Below are positions 10,085-22,048 of a DNA stretch of 64,000 nt, in pieces. The stretch is from Pythium myriotylum (taxonomy: Eukaryota > Oomycota > Peronosporomycetes > Pythiales > Pythiaceae). Within the stretch, counting starts at the first letter, position 1. Each line of letters opens with the position of its first letter. Position numbers and translations under genes: made by a program. The stretch spans positions 868,001 to 932,000 of the forward strand of contig JALJCQ010000008.1 in NCBI GenBank assembly GCA_023091665.1, given 5' to 3'. Below the pieces are notes generated by a model. The model was not told the DNA's origin. It searched no databases and saw only the letters and a program-made list of their open reading frames with translations.

Positions 10085-10810
10085 CTACAGCCACGCGGAC
10101 GCCAATGCGGTGGTCGCCAGCGCCACCATAGAGGCTGCGACGATGCGCGTGGAGGCCGAGGACCCGAGCGACGAGGTCGTCGACTTCGTCGCGGACTTGG
10201 GCGTCGTGGTCGGCTGAGACTGCTGCGCGGCCGATCCCGAGTCGCTCCCTCGTCTGATCTCTTCGCCTGTGGCCTTCCATGCGTATTCTGACGTGTCGCT
10301 GTCGTCTTTGTCGCTGTTGTTGTCGTTCGTGGGCGAGCTACTGTTAGCTGGTGCCGCCGACGAAGCCGCTGGTGTCTTGGCAGTCGCCGGAAGCGTAGAT
10401 GACGAAGAGGAGCTCGTCGGAGGCGGGGATGTCGGGATGACGCCGCTAGCAGATGCAGACGTTTTTGTGCCGCTGCTGCACTGAGTCACGATGCCGCTGA
10501 AGAGCTTGTCCACTGTCACTGAACTGCCGTCGTCCATCGCCAATGCGCAAGTCGGCAGAAACCCCGACATCTTCTTGACGGAGCTGATCAGGTCGCTGCA
10601 CTTGGAGCAAATCGTTTGGAGCTGTGTTGCCGTGGGGAGCGACGACGGCGGCATGAAGCTGTAGCCGCTCGCCGTCTGGCACTTGAACGCCGGCTCGACG
10701 ACGTCGCCGAGCTCCTCCGTGAGCTCGCCGAAGTCGCACACGTCGACAGCTCGCGTCGCGGGGGCCACGACCGCCAGCACCAGCAGCGCGCCCACTCCGA
10801 GGCACTTCAT
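10085..10810 (-). CDS. Elicitin-like protein with long acidic/Ser-rich linker (third of three)
   Basis: 241 residues. The signal peptide (residues 1-22, MKCLGVGALLVLAVV core) is followed by a six-cysteine elicitin domain (DVC, FKC, TIC, SKC, PTC, TQC) and then a linker longer than in the other two copies. The linker includes a charged insert around NNSDKDDSDTSEY and EEIRRGS, unlike the plain Thr/Ala/Pro linkers next door. The hydrophobic C-terminus (IVAASMVALATTALASAWL) suits a GPI signal but does not resemble the shared tail of the two neighbours, so this copy is more divergent. Start: ATG 10810 gives a proper signal peptide; the frame is open to 10948 without one. It is divergent from the BMT5-like gene, with 356 bp between starts. 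Confidence 0.9.
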   Translation of the reverse strand: MKCLGVGALLVLAVVAPATRAVDVCDFGELTEELGDVVEPAFKCQTASGYSFMPPSSLPTATQLQTICSKCSDLISSVKKMSGFLPTCALAMDDGSSVTVDKLFSGIVTQCSSGTKTSASASGVIPTSPPPTSSSSSSTLPATAKTPAASSAAPANSSSPTNDNNSDKDDSDTSEYAWKATGEEIRRGSDSGSAAQQSQPTTTPKSATKSTTSSLGSSASTRIVAASMVALATTALASAWL

Positions 10811-11166
10811 CCTGCGCGCCACGCTGCAAATCGTCTTCTGACGGTGCGCGTCGCGCGTTGCGTCCAGAGCATTCTTACAATCGCGAGCTTCCCCCTTGCC
10901 ATCTGCGGCGTGCGATCGTTGAAGCGTGACTACGCGACAACTCGACACGAACCCATGGAAACTCCACGGTCTGAGATCCTTCCTCGGCGACGATCTCCTC
11001 CCGAGAGCCCCACGCGATGAGTCGCCTGGGAGGACGCTCGTCTCCGACGCGTCGGAGACCCCGACGTCTCGGCGCCACTCTCGAGATGAGCATTTTCACG
11101 GGGAACCTAATTGTACCCCATGGCCCACTATTCCACCGCGCGCTTCCGCTCGAGTGGAGTGAAGCC
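10811..11166. other. Divergent promoter region (elicitin-like gene 3 / methyltransferase)
   Basis: 356 bp between the two start codons. GC-rich, with no recognisable element; the methyltransferase frame is open back to 11017. Confidence 0.4.
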
Positions 11167-12351
11167 ATGGCCAGCAGCGACGCAGAGGATGTGCTCACGG
11201 TCGGCGACGGCAACTTCTCCTTCTCGCTCGCCTTCCTGCGCAAGCACGGCGCGCGCGTGCGGCTCGTGGCCTCGTCCTTCGACTCGTTCGACGAGCTCGT
11301 CGCCAAGTACCCGGAGAGCGCCCGCGTCTGCTCGCAGCTCCGGTCGCTCGGCGCCCACGTGCTGCATCGCGTCGACGCGACCAACCTCGAGGCCTCGCTC
11401 GCGCTCGCAGCGGGCGACGCCGCCGAGCTGCGCGACCGCCGCTTCGACCGCGTCGTCTTCAACCACCCGCACTGCGGCGAGGAGAACGTCGCGCGCCACC
11501 AGAGCCTGCTCTCGCACTTCTTCGTCGCGGCCAAGAGGCTGCTCAAGCGCGGCTCGGGGCGCATCCACCTCACGCTCGCCGAGGGCCAGCCTGAGCGGTG
11601 GGAGGCTCGCGAGCGAGCCGTGAAGGCCGGGCTTGAGGTCGTGGAGGAGATCCAAGACGTGGACGCCCACGACGAGCATGGTGTGCGCTACGAGCGCAAA
11701 CGCCACCAGAATGGCAAGTCGTTCCACCGCGTCCTCCTCCACGGCGAGCGCAAAGAGCAGACGAGCACGCTGTTCATCTTGGCGCCGTCCAGTGAGATCG
11801 AGCCAACTCTCGCTGCATCCACTACGGTGGAAACGTCGCGGAAACGCAAGCTGCATGAAGCTTCCTCACCGCGGAGTGCCGACCTCACGAGTGCGACCCC
11901 GTTCGTATGCGAGCCGTGCAACAAACCTTTCAAGACTGCGCAGGGACTGAAGACACATGTGCACATGGTTCACGAGCTGGGAGTCGCCGGCACCCCACTG
12001 AAGCAGACAAAGACCCAGTTCCCTTGCGAACAGTGCGACCGGTTGTTCAAGAACGAGGAGGCTCGGCGCCAGCACCAGATCTCTAAGCACGGCAACGATG
12101 CGTCCATCCGACCTGACTGGTTCCGGCCACTGACAGCACCATCCGTGGACCCCTCGGGAGCCCGAGTCTGCTCGATATGTGAGCAGAAGTTTCCAGATGA
12201 GGAGTCCTTTCGTGCCCACTGGCAGGAGCTGCAGCCGAAGGCGTCGGCGAGACGTGTGTGCTCACTGTGCGATAGGGCGTTCGAGGAGGAGCGCGCTCTG
12301 CGTCAGCACCAGAACTTTTGTCGCGCTAAGGCAAACGATGTGAATCGATGA
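11167..12351 (+). CDS. BMT5-like (DUF2431) rRNA methyltransferase fused to C2H2-type zinc fingers
   Basis: 394 residues. Residues about 8-210 form a Rossmann-like BMT5/DUF2431 domain: the SAM-binding TVGDGNFSFS at the N-terminus, then DRVVFNHPHCGEEN and HLTLAEGQPERW. Yeast Bmt5 methylates N3 of a uridine in 25S rRNA, so a nucleolar rRNA uridine methyltransferase is the reasonable inference. Residues about 245-390 carry four finger modules: two standard C2H2-like ones (VCEPCNKPF.., PCEQCDRLF.., near 246 and 285), a degenerate third (CSICEQKF, near 333) and a CCHC-like last (CSLCDRAF, near 363). Start: ATG 11167 places the SAM motif at the usual distance from the N-terminus; in-frame ATGs at 11017 and 11086 are alternatives. 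The fusion is unusual as far as I recall. Confidence 0.85.
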   Translation: MASSDAEDVLTVGDGNFSFSLAFLRKHGARVRLVASSFDSFDELVAKYPESARVCSQLRSLGAHVLHRVDATNLEASLALAAGDAAELRDRRFDRVVFNHPHCGEENVARHQSLLSHFFVAAKRLLKRGSGRIHLTLAEGQPERWEARERAVKAGLEVVEEIQDVDAHDEHGVRYERKRHQNGKSFHRVLLHGERKEQTSTLFILAPSSEIEPTLAASTTVETSRKRKLHEASSPRSADLTSATPFVCEPCNKPFKTAQGLKTHVHMVHELGVAGTPLKQTKTQFPCEQCDRLFKNEEARRQHQISKHGNDASIRPDWFRPLTAPSVDPSGARVCSICEQKFPDEESFRAHWQELQPKASARRVCSLCDRAFEEERALRQHQNFCRAKANDVNR

Positions 12352-12928
12352 CATGCCTTTGCCAATGTAACCTCTGCTCGTTGGTGCCTTGAGTTCGTTG
12401 AACTCTTCTTTCGCTATCTTTGTGTCCTAGCACTTCTGAAACCCCTGCGATTCTCGATCGTAGCAATTGATGAAGATACTCTGATGATCACATTGAGTCC
12501 TCTCGGAGTGTTTTCTTCGCATGTTGTAGACAGCAGGATTCCTTGCTCTGGTGGTATTTCGGCGTCACCATGGCATGTTATTACTGCATTTCGCAAATTT
12601 TTGCACACCAGAGTCTTCTTGTGAGACACGGTCTCTAAATTCTTCTCAATATCAAATGACCCTGTTGCTGGACGTTCTGAAGTGCTCCACGAAGACAAAA
12701 TGGGGATTGCCGGGTGTTTTCGATAGAAATCGGGATCCACAAGCTTCAGCATCAAACAACCTACTTGATCTGATAACGGATTATTGCCGCGTGGAGTTCA
12801 TGTAGATAGTCCGGTTGACACAACGCAAGCGCACCATGGAGCTCTCGCTCGAATAAAACTAAAAAACGTATCTCCTTGGTCATAACGTCCTAATCAAACG
12901 CACTTGCTGCCGATTAAATATGTATCTC
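12352..12928. other. Convergent 3' flank region
   Basis: Between the methyltransferase and the USO1 homologue, which point at each other. AT-richer than the genes; short open frames only. I see no gene here. Confidence 0.5.
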
Positions 12929-15900
12929 TTACAGCATCATTGCACCACGCTTGCGAGATAGCATGTCAGCATCTGCGACGGCCTGTTCGCCGCTAGCAGC
13001 CTCTAGACACTCGCGAAAAGTATTGCACTGGATCTCAAGACTAGCAAGCACGATGAACATGTCATCCATGGCGGTGGACTGGTCAATATCAGACTGGCAT
13101 TCGGCTTCGAGAGGGGATTCGGATCCCGATTTAAGCCCGTTCATTACATTCGGGATAAGTCGTGGTTCCGGAGCAGTATCATTGTGCCCATTCTCGTCGC
13201 CGTCGCCTTGTCCTCGTAACGATGCAATCTGTTTCTCCAGTTCCACCTTCTCCAAGAACATACGAGCGATTTCATTCTCCGCCTTTTTCAGCGACGCCTT
13301 TGACTTGCGATGCGATTCGGTTTTATCGAAGAACATCCGAGCGATCTCTTCTTCGAGCTCAGTGATCGTAGTTTTCGCCTTACGTTTTTGCTCTTTTGCT
13401 TGCTCATTCGAGTGAGAGAGTAGTTCGGTCAGTTTCCTGATCTCTCCTTCCTGTTCGGTGACTCGCTGTGTTGTCTCCATTGCCCGGACCTCCATTTCTT
13501 CAAAGAGAACACGTAATTTGTTGATGTCCTCAAGCTGCTGCATCACTGTGGCATTCAATTGTGAGATTTGTTTGTCCTTTGTCTCCACCTCGATCTCGAA
13601 CGCTGCGACATCCGTCTGAAGTTTATTGAACTCTTCCTGTGAGGGATACTTCATGCTCTTGTCGATATCACCATCAATTGACGGTCTTTCGTCAACCACG
13701 TCGACTTCTGCATTTATGAGGTGCTCACGGTCACATTCCCGATCTTCTAATTTCTGGATTTTGGCTTTTGCAGCTGAATACTCTTCTTGAATCCGGTCCA
13801 ACTCAGACTTGATTTCACGTACTTTGGCGCGTTCTTTCTCCCACAAAGAGTACATCTCTTTCGCAGCGGCTTCGTGTTTGCGTTCGGTAGCAGAGGCAGC
13901 ATCATCAGAACGGCCACTAAGTGCGCGCACAGACTCGAGCTCTCGTTGAGTTCTGTCCAGATCGAGCCTGAGCTGGGCAGCGCTGCGCTTCGCGCTCTCT
14001 TGGCCTTGGCGAAATACATCAATCATCTCGTTTTGTTCATGAAGTTGGTCTTCCTTGTCAGCAAGATTCGTTCGGACTTCATCCATTTCACGCTGAAGCT
14101 GAAGTTTGGTCATTTCCCACATATGCGAATCATTCGCATGTTTCTTCTCAGCCTCAGCACGCTTATCGGACTCCAGTCGTAACTCTTCTTCGAGACGCCG
14201 ACGCTCCCTGATTTCTCGCTCTAAATCAGCCACCACCTTGCTCATCGCTTCTGTTGGTGAGGAGGAAGGGAAAGCTGGTGCGTGGCCGCTAGTCCTTGAC
14301 ATGCATATCGAATGATCGGCTTCGAGTTGCTCGAACGCTCGAGTGATCCCCTGAAGGCGAGACTCAAGTGCTGTTGAGTGCTCTATCGCCATTTGGAGCT
14401 TGCGTTCTAGTTCACTTTTCTCGTGGGCATGGTTAGAGCGTAGTTCTTCCAGTCTCTTGCCGAGTTCTGCGTAGTCAAGCCTTGAAACCACACTGTCAGA
14501 GTTGCTCACAGGTGACACAGACGGCCGCGCAAGTTCCTGTTGTGCTGAAAGGTCAGCAACCTGGCGTTGAAGGTCTTGGATTTGTTTGTCTTGCATCCGA
14601 ATGAGATCCTGGTAAGCACTGGCAGCACTTGGAGCGTTCATTGGGCCACCACCCATCGCTGATGTATGGACGTCATCTTCGTCTGATGATGTGAAAGTTA
14701 ATAACACTCGTTGTTGTATCTTTTCGGCAAGTTCTCGGCAGAGGACTGTGAAAGATCTGTCGTATAATGGGAACAGATATCCATCTGTGTCCTCGTTACC
14801 TTCTGACGAGAAAAGAGCCTGGTGCGGCAGAAGCATGCGGGCTCGCTGGTGCTTTGTTGCAGCACGACCGCACGCAACGACTTGCGGTGACTGCTGGAAC
14901 TGGATGAGCGTGTTCGTAAACCGTTCGAGCCCAATCCTCTTGCTGATAAGGTCGAGAAGTTTGTGTCTTGTCAGTTGGGGTGTACCGGCGGAGTTGATGT
15001 TTTTCTCCTGTAACTGACTGTCTCCCGTAATTGGGACCAGGTATTCGAGACAGCATCCAAGAAGGATGGCAGCTAGACCGCGAATTTGCGTTACCTCATC
15101 TCTGGCGGTTGCTGTCGCGTCTTTGTCCTTCACGCTCTCACTTCCCACGAGATCAATAAGAATGGAAAGGGTCGTAACTGACCCGACGAGCTCGCGCACG
15201 GCTTTGGTGCAGTCTACACACCACTGTATGAGCATCGTGAGCACTGCAATTTGTGTCTGGAACAGAAATAGTGAGGGCGGCGTGATCGAATTGGCCGAAC
15301 CGAGGAGTCTGAGGCACCGAGTGATGAACAAGTCTCCAGACACAGTCTGTGCGTCTTGCTGCTCGATCTGGCTGGGGACTCGAAGCGCGAGTTCTTTACA
15401 GTATGCGCTGTCGGCAATCAAAGACGCAAAGCGATGGCACGCCTTCCACGTTAGAATCGTACTTGACCGAAGTGCCTTCCGAGAGCTCTTTGTGTTGTTG
15501 CGTGCAACTGTTTCCGCATTTCGAATCAGGGCATCCAGCAACACTCGACCAGCAGTAAGTGGTCGCGCAGTCGGAGCATCTTCATCTTCAACTGGAGGAG
15601 GTGCATTCAGCATTTGAAATATTGCCATCTTGGCCGACTCGTTCTTAGTGAAGAGTACATCAAGCAGATTTGTTGCTGCAGCCCCGACCGGCGTTTCGTC
15701 CTCTGCGATATCGAGCTTTACAAGCTCTGAGAGCAAGCTCTGCCCCGACGAAAGCGTCTGCAGATTTACAAGAATGATCTGGTTTCCCCCATTCCCACTG
15801 CACAGCAACTGGATCATGTCAAGAGCTTGTAGCTGCAAGTCTGTCAACTCTTCGTTAGCACAACAGACGATGTCACTTATAGCACCCATGAGTTCTTTCT

Positions 15901-17107
15901 GCCGAGTGATTGCACTCTGGATTTGTCCGATCTCTTGGGCTTTGCGTGCCTTCTCTCGAATAGCGAGTTCATCGAGCTGATTATCCGGGACACCTTCGTG
16001 GAGTCCGCATACCAGAAAGCGCACGAGCTGCAACACCAGCTTCATTGTCCTTTTCTTCTGCGTGGACTTGAGGGCAGATGGAGCGATGCTTCCGTCATTG
16101 CTTTCTGCTTCGTCTTCGGCCGATGTAGAGGGCAGCGAAAGGAGTTGTGGGAGGTGAGTAGAGAGATACGGTAGCTCTCGAAACAGCGTCTGATTCATCA
16201 GGTTGTCTCGTAGCATGTTGTTAACAATCTGAAGGCAGTCAGAGACGACAGTGCTACCCTCATGGAGCCCCTCAGCCTCCATAATTTGAAAGAGTCGCAC
16301 AAAACCGTCCTCGAAGGCAAGAAACTGCTGCACGCTCTTCTCGCGCTCAGTCATTTTCACGAGCACTTGTAGCGCCGCATCTCGGATGTGCTCGCGCTTG
16401 TCTTCGACCACTTCGAGTAGACGGCGAAGCCCTTCTTTGCAGTCGAGAACGCTGGCTGCAAACTCTCGTTGTTGAGCCTCCTGCATGCATTTCACAAGCG
16501 CGATGGTTGGTCCACGGATCCATGGAGATGGGTCCTGTAGCAATTGGAGACAGAGTTGGGTGCCGGACACGGATGCAGTCGCTGCAGCTGCTGCTGCCGA
16601 TCGTAGTGAGCCGTGTGCTGAGCCAGTGTTTGACGGAGAAGGGGCTTTGAGCATGGCCGAGACTGTTGACGGTGATGTGGACACAAACTCCTGCAGCAGC
16701 TCCAGCATGGCCTCCATGAGCTCTGTGTCGCGCGGATCCGAGAGCAGAGCGTGGAGCACGACGGGGATGGCCGCCAGTCCAAGCGCCACGTGACTGGGCG
16801 AGCTCTTGCCGCGGCGCGTCTCGTCCGCGTCGGTCGTCGCATAGCTGCGCGCGAGCTCGTGGAGCGCCGCGACTGCCTTCTTGCGCTCGCCCAGCAGCGT
16901 CGCGTACTGGAGTCGCTCGACGGCGAGGCCGATCTCCTTGGCGTTGACTGTTGGCGGCGCGGGCGGCGTTAGCGTCGACACGTCGGTCGTTGGCGTCGGC
17001 TGAGCGGCGGGAGAGGACGCGATGCCTTCGAGCGTCGCGGCGGCCGACGGCGGGGCGTCCGCGCCGCTCGTGACGATCTGGTGCACGCGCGAGATCACTC
17101 GCTGCAT
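12929..17107 (-). CDS. USO1: USO1/p115 general vesicular transport factor homologue
   Basis: 1392 residues, single exon. After a short low-complexity leader, residues about 60-750 form an armadillo-like helical head beginning VERLQYATLLGERKKAVAAL, very like the first ARM repeat of p115/Uso1. It includes the conserved late-head stretch ISDIVCCANEELTDLQLQALDMIQLLC. From about residue 835 to the end comes a long parallel coiled coil. p115/Uso1 tethers ER-derived COPII vesicles to the cis-Golgi by binding Rab1, golgins and SNAREs. Start: ATG 17107 (MQRVISRVHQ). The frame is open to 17650, but that extension crosses the promoter and is antisense to the SR-rich start of the PRP4 kinase gene. Length is larger than animal p115 (about 960) and closer to yeast Uso1 in coiled-coil extent. 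Confidence 0.88.
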   Translation of the reverse strand: MQRVISRVHQIVTSGADAPPSAAATLEGIASSPAAQPTPTTDVSTLTPPAPPTVNAKEIGLAVERLQYATLLGERKKAVAALHELARSYATTDADETRRGKSSPSHVALGLAAIPVVLHALLSDPRDTELMEAMLELLQEFVSTSPSTVSAMLKAPSPSNTGSAHGSLRSAAAAAATASVSGTQLCLQLLQDPSPWIRGPTIALVKCMQEAQQREFAASVLDCKEGLRRLLEVVEDKREHIRDAALQVLVKMTEREKSVQQFLAFEDGFVRLFQIMEAEGLHEGSTVVSDCLQIVNNMLRDNLMNQTLFRELPYLSTHLPQLLSLPSTSAEDEAESNDGSIAPSALKSTQKKRTMKLVLQLVRFLVCGLHEGVPDNQLDELAIREKARKAQEIGQIQSAITRQKELMGAISDIVCCANEELTDLQLQALDMIQLLCSGNGGNQIILVNLQTLSSGQSLLSELVKLDIAEDETPVGAAATNLLDVLFTKNESAKMAIFQMLNAPPPVEDEDAPTARPLTAGRVLLDALIRNAETVARNNTKSSRKALRSSTILTWKACHRFASLIADSAYCKELALRVPSQIEQQDAQTVSGDLFITRCLRLLGSANSITPPSLFLFQTQIAVLTMLIQWCVDCTKAVRELVGSVTTLSILIDLVGSESVKDKDATATARDEVTQIRGLAAILLGCCLEYLVPITGDSQLQEKNINSAGTPQLTRHKLLDLISKRIGLERFTNTLIQFQQSPQVVACGRAATKHQRARMLLPHQALFSSEGNEDTDGYLFPLYDRSFTVLCRELAEKIQQRVLLTFTSSDEDDVHTSAMGGGPMNAPSAASAYQDLIRMQDKQIQDLQRQVADLSAQQELARPSVSPVSNSDSVVSRLDYAELGKRLEELRSNHAHEKSELERKLQMAIEHSTALESRLQGITRAFEQLEADHSICMSRTSGHAPAFPSSSPTEAMSKVVADLEREIRERRRLEEELRLESDKRAEAEKKHANDSHMWEMTKLQLQREMDEVRTNLADKEDQLHEQNEMIDVFRQGQESAKRSAAQLRLDLDRTQRELESVRALSGRSDDAASATERKHEAAAKEMYSLWEKERAKVREIKSELDRIQEEYSAAKAKIQKLEDRECDREHLINAEVDVVDERPSIDGDIDKSMKYPSQEEFNKLQTDVAAFEIEVETKDKQISQLNATVMQQLEDINKLRVLFEEMEVRAMETTQRVTEQEGEIRKLTELLSHSNEQAKEQKRKAKTTITELEEEIARMFFDKTESHRKSKASLKKAENEIARMFLEKVELEKQIASLRGQGDGDENGHNDTAPEPRLIPNVMNGLKSGSESPLEAECQSDIDQSTAMDDMFIVLASLEIQCNTFRECLEAASGEQAVADADMLSRKRGAMML

Positions 17108-17279
17108 GGCGGTCGGGGCGATGCCTGCCTCGTTTCGGCTCAGAAGCGATCCGGCAAAGTCACCGGAGACGGGTGGGTTTGTAATTATACTTGATATTTG
17201 TATAAAAACGGGTTTGCTAGCGAGCGTAGAGCAACCCATTTGCGAGTTGGCAGGCTCGACGCGAACAGTTCGCGTGGCC

Positions 17280-19659
<2,380 letters not shown>

Positions 19660-19922
19660 TGGATTTTTTGGTTGGGATGGACTAAATCTGCTGCTGTTGT
19701 TGAGTTGCCTTTGATGCAGCCGAGCGAATTCAAGATGTGACCAAGTTGCGCGCTTTCCGAATTCGTATCTCCAAGCACTAAGTAAGATCCTAACTGCCTT
19801 CAATACACCGCTGTGTCTTACGATCATCTAGATGTGGAGATCTTCTTGAAAGAGACTTTGCGTGCCGACGTCATGGTCTCGCGAAGAAGAATGAAGAGTT
19901 GTAGTCTATAGTTTATAGGATC

Positions 19923-20790
19923 TTAGGATCTCAGGTACGCGACGCAAACGTAGAGGAAGATGAGCGTGAAGACCATTCCACCCATCACGATCCACGCATC
20001 GACCGTGTCACGGCGCTCGATGACGCGCAGCAGAGAACTCGAAAGGCCAAGTCTGTTGGCGATGTCTAGCAGCTTCGTCCTTGCGCTCTACTCAAAACCA
20101 ACCCACCTCTCCATTAGCAAGTGCAAGATTCTCCAAGCTCCAAACCAACACTGCACCTTCATACGTGCACGCTGCGACGCGAGATCGCCCAGCACAGCAT
20201 GCGACATACTTGTAAGGTCTGAGACCATTTGCGTCGATCGCTGTAGCGACTCGGACTCCTGAGTCGCGTACATGGCTGCATTTGCTGAGTCAAAGCCCTG
20301 TCGATGACGCGCCAACCAGCTTGGACGTCAGCCCCAACCATAAGAGGGGAGTTGAGCCGCCACATACCGCATTTCGTCGGCTCAGGAGCGACTCTCGCTC
20401 GCGCATCTCGACGGCGCGGCGGCTCACGCGGAAGATGTGCTGTTCAAGTGTGTTCCCAAGCGCTTGAGTCTCGTTCCGCAGCTGCTGGAGCTTCCTGTTA
20501 TCGCGTCAGAACAGAAATTGAGCCCTCGCGCTTCTTGCCAGGCCATTCGCGCCTACTCACTTGACCCACGTCTCCTTCTCCGCTGCTTTGGGGTGCACCT
20601 GGACGAGCGAGTCGAGCTGCCAGAGGAGCTGCTGGAGCGCGCTCAGGTTGGCTCGCGCCTCGCCCTGGAGCTCCTCGTCCGAGCGGCCGCCCGTGCGCCC
20701 TGAGTCCAAGTACGAGATCTGCATCTTGAGCTCATACTGCAGCTTGCGCGCCTGCGGGTAGAGCGAGCTGAGCGACTGCGTCTGGTGCAT
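19923..20790 (-). CDS. GOSR2: Qb-SNARE membrin (GOSR2/Bos1 family)
   Basis: Four exons on the minus strand: 20561-20790, 20368-20494, 20157-20297 and 19923-20087 (introns 66, 70 and 69 bp, all GT..AG); 220 residues. The N-terminal half has the SLYPQARKLQYELK helix and LQQLRNET heptads. The SNARE motif carries a zero-layer Gln in the context ASQRARMK. Next comes KLLDIANRLGLSSSLLRVIERR, nearly the diagnostic membrin sequence, and a single C-terminal membrane anchor (IVMGGMVFTLIFLYVCVAYL). Membrin pairs with Sed5/syntaxin 5, Bet1 and Sec22 in ER-Golgi fusion. It functionally complements the nearby USO1 homologue, which tethers vesicles of the same step. Frame continuity over four exons makes this model strong. 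Confidence 0.92.
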
Positions 20791-22048
20791 GGTGTCGCCT
20801 TGAGCCGCGTGGAGGTCCGGGTCGCAATCTACTGGGACGACCGTGGGATACTGATTTAGCAGAACGTGACACAGTGGCTGTGTGCCAAAGTACGACCGTG
20901 CAGGAATCTGTATCGTACCTACAGTATCCGACGCGGGGTAGGGGTCCCCTGCCCCGTCGTCGTCGGTGGAGGGTGGACGCGGGGGTCGGATGCTGCGTGG
21001 CTTTGTGGCGAGCGGCCTCCTTCGAGAAGGAAAGATCGCGGCGGCGGGAGTCAAGTCATTAAAGCAGTCGACGACCGCCATTGCTGACGCCGACGAGAGC
21101 GTCTTTCTGCACGCGCGAGGAAAGTCGCTCTCCGCGCGGGAGGAGCTCGTGAGGAGATCGCTTGAGAGAGAATCCGAGGAGAAGCTGGGGTGGGGTGGCC
21201 ACCAGTGTACACTTCGCCCCCCCCCCGTCAACCAAAAACAGAGTGGAGCTGACAGCGACCCCTACCCCTCCTCTCCTCCGACTTTGGTCAGCTTTCTTTC
21301 GAAGGAGATGGTCGTCTGGGGTCCCCCTCCGTTGAAACAACCGTCACGCACTGCCGTAACATTCGCGAAACATTTCCGCTGCTTTGAATACAGCGCGCTA
21401 CGTTGGGGGATGCGCGCGCACCAATCAGCGCCGTTCTCGCAGCCGCCCGGACGCCGTTTTGGGCGACAAGAGACATCGAGACAAACGAGGTCTCGAGTCT
21501 CGCTAGCCGGGCCCGTCGACATAGACGCTGCGGCGCCGGTCGCCCCAGTGGACGGCGCACTGGCGAGCGCCGCGCTGCCGCCCATGCGGCGGCGGCGACC
21601 GGGAGCGCGGCGCCGGCCCAGAACAGAGGCGGCGCGCAGCCCAAACTAAGGTCGGAATTCTACGGTGTTCTTCAAGGGTCGTCCGGCTTCAGCTTCTCGG
21701 CCGTGGGAATCACTTTTGAGAGGTCGTCCCCCTCGCTCGGGCCGCGGTCGATCCCCGCCGAAGGGGAGCGTGATCCGTTTTGGGAGGTGCGCCCCGCCCC
21801 TGTCGCGCGCGGCGGTGTCTCTAGCGATCCCCCCTGTTGTTTCTCGCTGTTCTCCTCCTCGCTGTTCTCCGCCGCCCAATCCGCGAAGAGAGGGAGGCGA
21901 ACAGGCGAGGTCCCCCAACCAGACGCCATTTTGCCGCCTGACCAACAACCAACGAGCCCCCCTCGTTGCAGCGGGGGCGTTCGTTGGGCGAGTGACAACT
22001 CGCGTACATCGCGCGCCGCGCCGAGACAGCGCGAGGCCCCGCGCGCCC
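20791..22048. other. Long divergent intergenic region
   Basis: About 1.26 kb between membrin and the SAP-motif gene. Includes a run of ten C near 21220 and GC-rich sequence with open frames on several strands, which I regard as compositional. The downstream gene's frame is open from 21665. Confidence 0.45.
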
